A stretch of DNA of 6,325 bases from an uncultured Bacilli bacterium (GCA_947629115.1 CANRCL010000063.1:1-6325), one strand, 5' to 3'. Counted from the stretch's first letter, positions 1 to 6,292 are shown. A program made the numbers and translations. The notes: generated from the sequence alone by a model not told the origin.

Positions 1-818
1 GTATTTGTGCCGGATGTCTTTCTTTAATGGCTGCTGGTGTTCCAATTAAAGCCCCAGTTGCGGGTATTGCAATGGGTCTTATAACTAATGAAGATAAATA
101 TACTATTTTAACAGATATTCAAGGTATGGAAGACCATTTAGGAGATATGGATTTTAAAGTTGCCGGTACTAGAAAAGGTATTTGTGCTTTACAAATGGAT
201 ATTAAAATAGATGGTGTTAATAAAGATATTTTAAAAGAGGCTTTAGCCCAAGCCAAAAAAGCAAGAATGCAAATTTTAGATTTATTTGAAACAATTATTA
301 AAGAACCTCGTAAAGAATTAAGTCCATATGCTCCAAAAATTGATACATTTACAATTGACCCAGAAAAAATCAAAGATGTTATTGGTCGTGGTGGCGAAAT
401 GATAACTAAAATTATTTTAGAAGCAAGTAATGTTAAAACTGTTAATGATAAAGAAGCCGTTAAAGTCGATTTAGAAGATGATGGCCGAGTAATAATTTAT
501 CATCACGATGCAGAAATTATTAAAAAGACTCGTGAAATGATTGAAAGTGTTATAAGAGAAGTTGAAACTGGTAAAGTTTATACAGGTAAAGTAGTAAAAG
601 TAGAGGATTTTGGTTGTTTTGTGGAATTATGGCCTGGATGTGAGGGATTAGTTCATGTCTCTCAACTTGCTGATAAACATGTTAATAAACCAAGTGATAT
701 TGTTAGTGTTGGAGATGAAATAATAGTTAAATCTTTAGGTTATGATAATAGAGGACGTTTAAATCTTTCTAGAAAAGAAGCCTTACCTAAAAAAGAAATT
801 AAAGAAGAAGAAAAATAA
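1..818 (+). CDS. pnp: Polynucleotide phosphorylase, C-terminal part (5' end outside window)
   Basis: PNPase is a cytoplasmic 3'-5' exoribonuclease that uses phosphate to release nucleoside diphosphates during mRNA decay. The reading frame is open to the window edge (codons from base 3), and the residues before the ATG at 27 (ICAGCLSL) already match PNPase, so that ATG is internal. Counting from it, the end of the second RNase PH domain carries the motif [11 protein letters not shown]36, D42 and K44 correspond to the E. coli catalytic residues D486, D492 and K494. A KH domain follows at about 107-178 with the loop GRGG (120-123), then an S1 domain at about 181-249 ([16 protein letters not shown]) and a short charged tail. 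Between GRGG and the DDG motif I count 27 residues against 17 in E. coli, a small KH insertion. No terminator separates it from the next gene, 29 bases on. Identification is close to certain. Confidence 0.97.
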   Translation, partial: ICAGCLSLMAAGVPIKAPVAGIAMGLITNEDKYTILTDIQGMEDHLGDMDFKVAGTRKGICALQMDIKIDGVNKDILKEALAQAKKARMQILDLFETIIKEPRKELSPYAPKIDTFTIDPEKIKDVIGRGGEMITKIILEASNVKTVNDKEAVKVDLEDDGRVIIYHHDAEIIKKTREMIESVIREVETGKVYTGKVVKVEDFGCFVELWPGCEGLVHVSQLADKHVNKPSDIVSVGDEIIVKSLGYDNRGRLNLSRKEALPKKEIKEEEK

Positions 819-831
819 TATAATAGTAATA

Positions 832-837
832 AAGGAG
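832..837 (+). promoter_or_regulatory. Ribosome binding site of the slipin gene
   Basis: AAGGAG lies 10 bases before the ATG at 848. An ATG at 841 is only 3 bases from it, is in another frame and reaches a stop after about 22 codons, so this site decides the start at 848. Confidence 0.8.
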
Positions 838-847
838 TAGATGAAGT

Positions 848-1588
848 ATGATTATAATATTATTAGTCTTTATAGCAATTATCTTAATAAGTTCTATCAA
901 ACAAATTAATGAATATGAAAGAGGAGTTAAATTTCGTTTTGGTAAATTTGCTAAAATAATGACTCCAGGATGGCGGTTAGTTTTACCCGTAATTGAATCA
1001 TTTAGAAAAGTTGATATAAGAACTAAAGCCGTTGATGTACCAGCCCAAGAAGCCATAACTAAAGATAATGTTTCAGTGCAAATTAATGCAGTTATTTATT
1101 ATAAGTTATTTGATGCTTCTAAAGCCATTCTAGCCGTTGAAAATTTCTATTATGCAGTTGGTCAATTAGCCCAAACAACAATGCGTAATGTCGTAGGTTC
1201 TGTATCTTTAGATGAACTTTTAGCCGAAAGAGATAAAATTAGTACAGAAATTTGTAAAATAATTGATGAAGCAACTGACCCTTGGGGAATTAAAGTAGAA
1301 AATGTAGAATTAAAAGATGTTTCCCTACCAGAAGATATGAAAAGAGTATTAGCCATTGCTGCTGAAGCCGAAAGAGAAAAATTAGCCGTAGTAACCAAAG
1401 CCAAAGGTGAAGTTGAGGCTTCAAATAATTTGGCTAAAGCCGCTGAAATAATGGCTAAAACACCGGGAGCATTACATTTAAGAACTTTATCAACTTTAAG
1501 CGATATAAGTAGTGATAAATCTAATACAGTGGTCTTCTGTTTACCAGTCGAAATAATTGATGCAATGAATAGAGTAGGAAAAAAATAA
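848..1588 (+). CDS. Slipin/stomatin-like SPFH-domain membrane protein
   Basis: Slipins are oligomeric membrane-scaffold proteins of the SPFH (stomatin/prohibitin/flotillin) superfamily, thought to organise membrane microdomains or support membrane proteases. The 246-residue protein has an N-terminal hydrophobic anchor at 2-17. The SPFH domain follows at about 18-190: NEYERGVKFRFGKF (21-34), the PGW..VLPVIE stretch (40-50), VDVPAQEAITKDNVSVQINA (62-81) and the WGIKVENVELKDVSLPEDM stretch (146-164). A helical Ala/Glu-rich segment with EAEREK (173-178) and GEVEASNNLAKAAEIMAKTP (187-206) is characteristic of slipins, which are usually about 250-280 residues. Many bacterial slipins sit beside an NfeD gene; none is visible here. 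It probably shares the pnp transcript. A TATAAT at 819-824 could be an internal promoter but has no -35 partner. Family assignment is firm; cellular role is inferred. Confidence 0.93.
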   Translation: MIIILLVFIAIILISSIKQINEYERGVKFRFGKFAKIMTPGWRLVLPVIESFRKVDIRTKAVDVPAQEAITKDNVSVQINAVIYYKLFDASKAILAVENFYYAVGQLAQTTMRNVVGSVSLDELLAERDKISTEICKIIDEATDPWGIKVENVELKDVSLPEDMKRVLAIAAEAEREKLAVVTKAKGEVEASNNLAKAAEIMAKTPGALHLRTLSTLSDISSDKSNTVVFCLPVEIIDAMNRVGKK

Positions 1589-1603
1589 ATTCCTACTTTT
1601 TTT
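1573..1603 (+). terminator. Intrinsic terminator after the slipin gene
   Basis: An 8-base perfect inverted repeat, AGTAGGAA (1573-1580) and TTCCTACT (1590-1597), encloses a 9-base A-rich loop and runs into seven T (1597-1603). The 5' arm lies in the last slipin codons and the TAA stop (1586-1588) lies in the loop, so the terminator overlaps the gene. It should end the pnp-slipin transcript before the next gene. Confidence 0.85.
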
Positions 1604-1616
1604 ATACAATAAATTT

Positions 1617-1625
1617 TGTTAAAAT
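1617..1625 (+). promoter_or_regulatory. Extended -10 promoter for the pseudouridine synthase gene
   Basis: TG-T-TAAAAT fits an extended -10 element (TG at 1617-1618, hexamer at 1620-1625). No good -35 is seen; the upstream bases are the T-tract of the terminator. With the last -10 base at position -7, +1 falls on 1632, the A of the ATG. The same TGT-TAtAAT form appears before the gene at 6315, which supports the reading. Confidence 0.55.
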
Positions 1626-1631
1626 TAATTT

Positions 1632-2288
1632 ATGAAAAAAGAAAAATTAAATATTGTATATGAAGATAAAGATATTATAGTAGTTAATAAAGAAAGTGGC
1701 CTACTTACTATTAGTACAGATAAAGTTAAAGATAATACTTTATATCATTTAGTTAGAGAATATGTTAAAAAGAAAAATAAAGCCAATAAAATATTTATTG
1801 TTCATCGTTTAGATAAAGATACTTCAGGTTTGATTATGATGGCTAAAAATGAAAAAGTTAAAAAGATTTTACAAACTAATTGGTCTTTAGTTGTTAGAAA
1901 ATATTATGGAATAGTTAATGGGCATTTGCCTAATAAAAGTGATACATTAGTTAGTTATTTAAAAGAAGCTAAAACTAATTATGTCTATTCAACTAAAAAG
2001 CAAGGTAAGTTAGCCATTACGGAATATAAAGTATTAAAAGAAAATTCTAAATATAGTTTAATTGATATTAATATAAAAACAGGCCGTAAACATCAAATTA
2101 GGGTTCAATTAAATGATTTAGGTAATTCATTACTTGGTGATAAAATCTATGAAAAGAATATAAATAGAGGGATTAAACAATTATATCTTCATGCCTATTA
2201 TTTAGAATTTAAACATCCTATAACTAATAAACCTATCATATTAAAGACAGATTATCCTCAATATTTTGAAAAGATTATTAAATATTAA
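1632..2288 (+). CDS. RluA-family RNA pseudouridine synthase
   Basis: It should isomerise specific uridines in rRNA or tRNA to pseudouridine in the cytoplasm. The 218-residue protein carries the RluA-family signature HRLDKDTSG at 58-66, with D61 as the expected catalytic aspartate. It also has IVYEDKDIIVVNKESGLL (8-25), KYYGIVNGHLP (90-100), TGRKHQIRVQL (150-160), LLGDKIY (167-173) and LHAYYLEFKHP (186-196). The catalytic fold is complete. There is no N-terminal S4 domain, so it is shorter than RluD/YlyB-type enzymes (about 300) and nearer in size to RluA. Which uridine it modifies cannot be read from the sequence. No Shine-Dalgarno sequence precedes the ATG (TTAAAATTAATTT), and the nearest promoter predicts a leaderless mRNA. 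It stands alone between two terminators. Confidence 0.93.
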   Translation: MKKEKLNIVYEDKDIIVVNKESGLLTISTDKVKDNTLYHLVREYVKKKNKANKIFIVHRLDKDTSGLIMMAKNEKVKKILQTNWSLVVRKYYGIVNGHLPNKSDTLVSYLKEAKTNYVYSTKKQGKLAITEYKVLKENSKYSLIDINIKTGRKHQIRVQLNDLGNSLLGDKIYEKNINRGIKQLYLHAYYLEFKHPITNKPIILKTDYPQYFEKIIKY

Positions 2289-2294
2289 GGCATT

Positions 2295-2331
2295 AAAAAA
2301 CTAGTTCATTATTTTGAACTAGTTGTTTTTT
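2295..2331. terminator. Bidirectional intrinsic terminator between convergent genes
   Basis: A 10-base perfect inverted repeat, AACTAGTTCA (2299-2308) and TGAACTAGTT (2315-2324), has a 6-base loop. Six A precede or overlap the left arm (2295-2300) and six T follow the right one (2326-2331), so a T-tract follows the stem in both directions. It serves the pseudouridine synthase gene on the plus strand and the surface operon on the minus strand. The minus-strand gene's stop codon (2309-2311) is in the loop and its last codons form one arm. Confidence 0.88.
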
Positions 2332-4258
2332 GTCTGGTTAATCCAGTTCTTTCCCAACCTTCAAGAGAAGTTTCAGTACTCCATTTATAACGATATTTTG
2401 TTACTTTACTAGTTTTTTTAGTAGCATCTATTTTAGATACACTACCTTTAGTACAAACAGAACTAGAACCACTACCTTTTAAGGTATAACCACTATTACA
2501 AATATATTCAGTCTTTTTAGTATAAGCGGTAGTACTTGTACCATTAGAAACACACATACCATTATTTTTATTAAATCCGTTAGGACAAACTGATGTATAT
2601 TTCTTAATAAGTTTATTATTATCGGTAATAATACATTTATCGTCAGATAATTTTCCTTCTTTACAAGTATACTTAATATTATTTGTTGGTTTAACTTCTT
2701 CAGTAATAATACATTTAGTGCCACTTAACTCACCTTTTGGACAACTATAAGTAGTTTTAGTAGTAGGTGTTGTGGAAACTTCTTTTTGAATAACACATTG
2801 ATTACCAGATAATTTTCCTTCTTTACAACTTGGAGTAGCATTTTTAGTATCGGTAGTAGTGTGAACACATTTACCACCACTTTCTTTACCTGATTTACAA
2901 CCTAAAACGGCAGTTTTATCAGCGGCTACTTCTTTAGTAGAACCAGGACAATAATATTCCCAAACTGATGTAGAGCAATAGAATGATTTACAATTTGGGT
3001 CTGGATAAGTTTGAACAAGATTACATCCATTAACTGATGAGCCCATTGGTTTTGTATAATGTACATAATAAGATGATGTTGTATATTTACATGTATGATT
3101 AGATGTTAGATTACCAGTAGAACAAGAATATTTATAACTTATAACTTCTCTTGATGTTGTATAACTTGAAGTTTTAGTACATTTATATGTAGAACCTGAT
3201 TTAGTTTTTGTATAACTACTATCTGGACAATTATATTCTGGAGTGGCAGTTGTTGAAACAGTTTTTACACATTTATTATTTTTTAAAGAATAACCACTTG
3301 GACAAATTGTTTCTTTATTTGCTTTCGCTGCCACACTAGTAGTTTTAACACATAAACTACCTTTTGGACTATAACCTGTTGGACATTTTGCTTCAGTAAT
3401 TTGTGTAGCATTCACTGTTTTTGTACAACTTACATTATTGCCAGTTCCTGTTTTAGTATAACCATCAGCACATTCATAATTTACAACTTCGGTAGGTTTA
3501 ACTTTGTTTTCTACACCTTTAGCACATATTGTTGTACTACCATAACCATATTTAGTATAACCGGCAGGGCAGATATAAGTAGTCTTTTTAATGGCTTTAA
3601 CAGTTGAAGAATCATTTTTAATACAATATTTACCATCTTTAGTATAACCACTTGGACAAGTATAATTAGTGACAGTTTCTTGATATGATTGTTTATATTG
3701 ATATTCTAATTCCGTATCTGTTGGTTCAGATGGAACAACTACGCCACAATTACCATTAGTACATAATTGATTACATCCTAATTCTTCAGTTGTTTTGGCT
3801 ACTTCACGACCGCATACTAGAGTAGTTACCATTGTATATTTACCATTTTCATTTTTAACGGTTATATAACTAGCCTCTAAATCACAAGAAGCATTATCTT
3901 TATAAGCAAATGGTAAAATTAAGCCTTTATTGATTAATTCATTTAAAGTATATTTAATAGTTGAACCATTTTTAGGTAATTCATTTACTAAAAAGTAATC
4001 TTTAGCAGTGTCATGAAAATATGTATATCCTGAAATAAATTCATTAGAGTATAATTCGGGATTTGTCAAAGAACCATTATTTTCATTTTTATCAGTAAAA
4101 TTAACATCAACATTGTTATTATTATTTTTAATTAAGCCGCCAATTTTAGAAATTAACCAAACTAGAAGGATTATAACGAATACAATACCTATAAATGTTA
4201 ACCCCTTTTTTAATAATTTATTAAAATTAATATTTCTTTTAGGTTCTTCTGTATACAT
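2309..4258 (-). CDS. Membrane-anchored cysteine-rich repeat surface protein, function unknown
   Basis: I do not recognise this 649-residue protein as a named family. A basic N-terminus (KRNINFNKLLKKG) precedes one membrane helix at about 20-42, giving an inside-to-outside anchor with about 600 residues outside. Residues 70-172 form a separate domain with C125, C149, C162, C166 and C171. Its pattern (TLNELINKGLILPF, then Cys, SYITV, Y, TLVCG) reminds me of a small domain in pilin-like and Ig-repeat surface proteins of gut Firmicutes; that is from memory. Thirteen paired-cysteine modules follow from C201 to C602, usually 24-35 residues apart with Thr/Ser/Lys linkers. One subtype reads CPxGYtk...C, the other CKeGkLSgnkC. 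A different four-cysteine segment (C412, C423, C428, C437) lies between modules 7 and 8. The tail at 621-640 is aromatic and basic (KYRYKWS). There are 35 cysteines in all, none in the anchor. No enzyme motif or LPXTG signal is seen. Adhesion or a structural stalk is a guess. Confidence 0.8.
   Translation of the reverse strand: MYTEEPKRNINFNKLLKKGLTFIGIVFVIILLVWLISKIGGLIKNNNNNVDVNFTDKNENNGSLTNPELYSNEFISGYTYFHDTAKDYFLVNELPKNGSTIKYTLNELINKGLILPFAYKDNASCDLEASYITVKNENGKYTMVTTLVCGREVAKTTEELGCNQLCTNGNCGVVVPSEPTDTELEYQYKQSYQETVTNYTCPSGYTKDGKYCIKNDSSTVKAIKKTTYICPAGYTKYGYGSTTICAKGVENKVKPTEVVNYECADGYTKTGTGNNVSCTKTVNATQITEAKCPTGYSPKGSLCVKTTSVAAKANKETICPSGYSLKNNKCVKTVSTTATPEYNCPDSSYTKTKSGSTYKCTKTSSYTTSREVISYKYSCSTGNLTSNHTCKYTTSSYYVHYTKPMGSSVNGCNLVQTYPDPNCKSFYCSTSVWEYYCPGSTKEVAADKTAVLGCKSGKESGGKCVHTTTDTKNATPSCKEGKLSGNQCVIQKEVSTTPTTKTTYSCPKGELSGTKCIITEEVKPTNNIKYTCKEGKLSDDKCIITDNNKLIKKYTSVCPNGFNKNNGMCVSNGTSTTAYTKKTEYICNSGYTLKGSGSSSVCTKGSVSKIDATKKTSKVTKYRYKWSTETSLEGWERTGLTRQKTTSSK
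2644..2828 (-). repeat. Short-type modules with a 23-base exact DNA repeat
   Basis: Modules at residues 454-464, 478-488, 506-516 and 532-542 belong to the CKxGKLSxxKC subtype. Two of them (478 and 532) share an identical 23-base stretch, at 2806-2828 and 2644-2666, which encodes CKEGKLS and the bases beside it. The module between them (506, CPKGELSGTKC) has diverged. This pattern suggests duplication or gene conversion within the gene. Confidence 0.7.
3608..3658 (-). repeat. First paired-cysteine module (CPxGY type)
   Basis: This is an example of the repeat unit of the surface protein (codons from about 201 on): CPSGYTKDGKYC, residues 201-212. The same form recurs at 230-245, 263-278, 292-303, 319-330, 344-360, 558-569 and 587-602. 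Copies at 230, 263 and 587 are longer between the cysteines by a G-rich stretch (GYGSTT, GTGNN, GSGSS). The end shown is approximate. Confidence 0.6.
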
Positions 4259-4259
4259 A

Positions 4260-6131
4260 TTATCTACCTCCAGTTGTTAATGAATCTTGGTCACATTGTT
4301 CTGCAACTATATTTAGACCAGAATATAATAAATTAGATAATTCTTCACCTTCACGATATTCTTCACTTTCATAAGGATATGGATAAGCAATCATAAAAGT
4401 TGGATCAATATATAATTTTAAAGTTTCAATCCAAGAGCGATTATTTTCTACTATCGCATCATTATTGAAGACTATATCATCAGAAAGATGAGTAGGTTCA
4501 TTATATTGAGCATTAGCTTTATTTTCAGCAAAAATACGAATAAATTGTTGTAATTGTTGACGATATTCTTCATTACTTGGTTCAGTAATGCTTTTTTTAA
4601 TTAAATCTGCATAATGAACTAGAAAATTATATTCATCTGTATCTCTTTCGGCTAAATAAGGCAGAGTATTTAAAATAACAATGTCTTCATCTGTAATCTT
4701 ATTAAATAAGTAATTGTCAGTTATTTCACTTAAACGAATAGTTATAAGCCCTGCATTGTTGTTTTCTAATTCGTGTTTATCAATTTCTCTTAAAATTTCT
4801 ACGACATCATTAATTGTTGAATCTGGAAAGAAATTAGCAAATTGTAAACTATGGGCTCTATTAACGAAATCAACAGCATCATATGGTTCTAAATTATATG
4901 TTTTAGTTGCTATTTCATAATCGTCAAGATATTCCATTTTGAAATATTTAACAGTTGCATAATTTTCAATTTCTTCAACATAGCCATTATCTTTTACATT
5001 TTCAATGGTTTCTTCAGAGAAGTTTTCAGCCATTAAATCAGCATGATGATCATCATAACCTAAATCTTCTAATTCATCTTTTAAAGTTGGTTCTTCAACT
5101 ATAGTTGCTTCAATACCTGGAGTAGGAGTAGGTTTTAGTATTGTGTCATCTTTTTTATCTTCAGTATTTTTAACTAAACCTTTACAACTTAATAATATGG
5201 CTGCTGTTATGGCCGTAGTAGCAATACCAGTAAATACTGGATGATTTTTAAGTTTATTTGTTAATTTATTTAATAATGATTTTGTTTCGGTCTTTTTATT
5301 TTCTTTAGTAAAATCTATTTGATTATTTAAAATATCTTCGGCTTTACTTTTTTCAATTTTATCTAAAGTTTTAGTAAATTCTTCTACAACATTTTTCTTT
5401 TCTTCATCATTAAGTACTGGTACTTTTGTTGGAACATTGTTATCTTCTTGTGGTTCTTTTTCTTCTTGTTTTTTATTTTTCTTAAATAACTTAAATACTT
5501 TATGATTTTTTTCTTTTTTGCCTTTTTTACCTGGTTTTTCATCATTTTGAACTTCAGGTTCTGGTGTAATAACAATTTCTTTAGTTATATCTTTTAATTT
5601 TTCTGGATCAATTCCTTTAGCCATATTATAATTAGTAATTATTTCATAATCATTAATTTTTTTGGCTAATAATTCTTCATCTTCAACATAAGTTAATTTA
5701 ACTTTATGTGCCTTTTCTATTTTATCTTCTAAAGTACTAATTTCTGCTTTTAATGTTTTTAAAACATCATTTAAATTTTGTCCAGCATACTCACTAGCAA
5801 TATTTTGCCATTCATAATTAGCATTTTCTTTAAATTTAGTGAAATAATCCACTAATAATTTGATGGCTTTTTCTTTTTCTTCTTGAGATTTGCTATTATC
5901 TAATAATAAAGATAATTTATCTCTCACAATGCCTAAATTATTATATTTGCGAACATTCTCCTCGTGTTTTTTAATCTCTTTTAAGGTTTCTTCAATTTGT
6001 CTTTGTCTCTTATAACCTTTTTTTGTATTAATATTTAATGTTTTACTTTCTGCTTCTAATTTACTTTTTAATTCTTCTAATTGATTAGTATAATTTGTGA
6101 TCTTTTCCTTTAATTCTTGTAATTCACTCAT
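4260..6131 (-). CDS. Single-pass membrane protein with coiled-coil cytoplasmic half and acidic outer domain, function unknown
   Basis: I do not recognise this 623-residue protein. Residues 1-65 and about 120-145 are Glu/Lys/Leu-rich with heptad-like spacing, as in coiled coils. Residues 190-235 form a charged low-complexity linker (KPGKKGKKEKNHKVFKLFKK). One hydrophobic segment at about 298-318 (VFTGIATTAITAAILLSC) follows a Lys-rich stretch, so the N-terminal half should be inside and residues 320-623 outside. A Pro/Thr linker (KPTPTPGIE, 333-341) leads to an acidic, mostly helical domain. Its stretch LGYDDHHADLMAENFSEETI (357-376), then NGYVEEI, VKYF, LDDYE and DAVDFVN (382-424), recalls the helical region before the catalytic domain of some VanY-like D-Ala-D-Ala carboxypeptidases in Bacilli. 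That comparison is from memory, and the peptidase motifs (SxHxxGxAxD, ExWH) are absent. It is the first gene of a two-gene operon. The start is supported by AAAGGGGG 8 bases upstream. Confidence 0.8.
   Translation of the reverse strand: MSELQELKEKITNYTNQLEELKSKLEAESKTLNINTKKGYKRQRQIEETLKEIKKHEENVRKYNNLGIVRDKLSLLLDNSKSQEEKEKAIKLLVDYFTKFKENANYEWQNIASEYAGQNLNDVLKTLKAEISTLEDKIEKAHKVKLTYVEDEELLAKKINDYEIITNYNMAKGIDPEKLKDITKEIVITPEPEVQNDEKPGKKGKKEKNHKVFKLFKKNKKQEEKEPQEDNNVPTKVPVLNDEEKKNVVEEFTKTLDKIEKSKAEDILNNQIDFTKENKKTETKSLLNKLTNKLKNHPVFTGIATTAITAAILLSCKGLVKNTEDKKDDTILKPTPTPGIEATIVEEPTLKDELEDLGYDDHHADLMAENFSEETIENVKDNGYVEEIENYATVKYFKMEYLDDYEIATKTYNLEPYDAVDFVNRAHSLQFANFFPDSTINDVVEILREIDKHELENNNAGLITIRLSEITDNYLFNKITDEDIVILNTLPYLAERDTDEYNFLVHYADLIKKSITEPSNEEYRQQLQQFIRIFAENKANAQYNEPTHLSDDIVFNNDAIVENNRSWIETLKLYIDPTFMIAYPYPYESEEYREGEELSNLLYSGLNIVAEQCDQDSLTTGGR
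4266..4271 (-). promoter_or_regulatory. Ribosome binding site of the cysteine-rich gene, inside the upstream gene
   Basis: On the minus strand GGAGGT lies 7 bases before the ATG at 4258. It is made of the Gly-Gly codons of the upstream protein's C-terminus (TTGGR). The upstream TAA (4262-4260) and this ATG are separated by one base, which favours translational coupling. Confidence 0.88.
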
Positions 6132-6139
6132 AAAATTTA

Positions 6140-6147
6140 CCCCCTTT
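6140..6147 (-). promoter_or_regulatory. Ribosome binding site of the coiled-coil membrane protein gene
   Basis: AAAGGGGG on the minus strand, 8 bases before the ATG at 6131. The G-run replaces the usual GGAGG, so pairing to 16S rRNA would use a G-U pair. Confidence 0.7.
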
Positions 6148-6163
6148 GTGAATTTCGGTTAAT

Positions 6164-6193
6164 ATATTACCATATAAATAGGTAAAATGTCAA
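6164..6193 (-). promoter_or_regulatory. Sigma-70/SigA-type promoter of the surface-protein operon
   Basis: On the minus strand a consensus -35 TTGACA (6193-6188) is followed after 18 bases by TAATAT (6169-6164), with an upstream TG-G giving an extended -10 (TG at 6172-6171). The predicted start is near 6157, leaving a leader of about 25 bases with the ribosome binding site. This near-consensus promoter suggests the operon is well expressed unless repressed. TTACC and GGTAA arms (6167-6171 and 6181-6185) overlap the -10 and spacer. Confidence 0.82.
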
Positions 6194-6263
6194 ATTGAAG
6201 AGAGCAAAAAAGCCTCATAATCTACTTATATGCTAAATATTACCAATATTTTAATGAAAAAAC

Positions 6264-6292
6264 TTTTAAAAGAAAAATAAGAGTGTTATAAT
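6264..6292 (+). promoter_or_regulatory. Promoter of the gene starting at 6315
   Basis: TG-T-TATAAT (6284-6292) is a perfect extended -10. The -35 position 17 bases upstream has only a weak TTTTAA (6264-6269). The predicted start is near 6299, giving a leader of about 16 bases. Confidence 0.72.

Noticed and set aside
27..29. ATG as the true start of the first gene
   Set aside because: The frame is open upstream to the window edge and the preceding residues already match PNPase, so this is an internal Met.
819..824. TATAAT as a separate promoter for the slipin gene
   Set aside because: There is no -35 or TG extension, and such a hexamer is likely by chance in an AT-rich gap; readthrough from pnp is simpler.
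841..909. ATG at 841 as a start after the AAGGAG site
   Set aside because: It is too close to the ribosome binding site and its frame stops after about 22 codons; the ATG at 848 opens the slipin.
1162..1404. Minus-strand open frame inside the slipin gene
   Set aside because: It lies wholly within a well-conserved gene and has no start signal or recognisable product.
3401..3607. Plus-strand open frame rich in Cys, Thr, Ser and Ile opposite the repeat protein
   Set aside because: It mirrors the repetitive codons of the minus-strand gene, has no ribosome binding site and matches no family.
2400..3700. Regularly spaced repeats resembling a CRISPR array
   Set aside because: The repeats are degenerate in DNA, keep an open reading frame throughout and encode cysteine modules.
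6200..6216. GAGC-AAAAAA-GCCTC as a terminator hairpin in the divergent region
   Set aside because: The stem is only three to four pairs with a bulge, and the T-run would be in the loop rather than after the stem.
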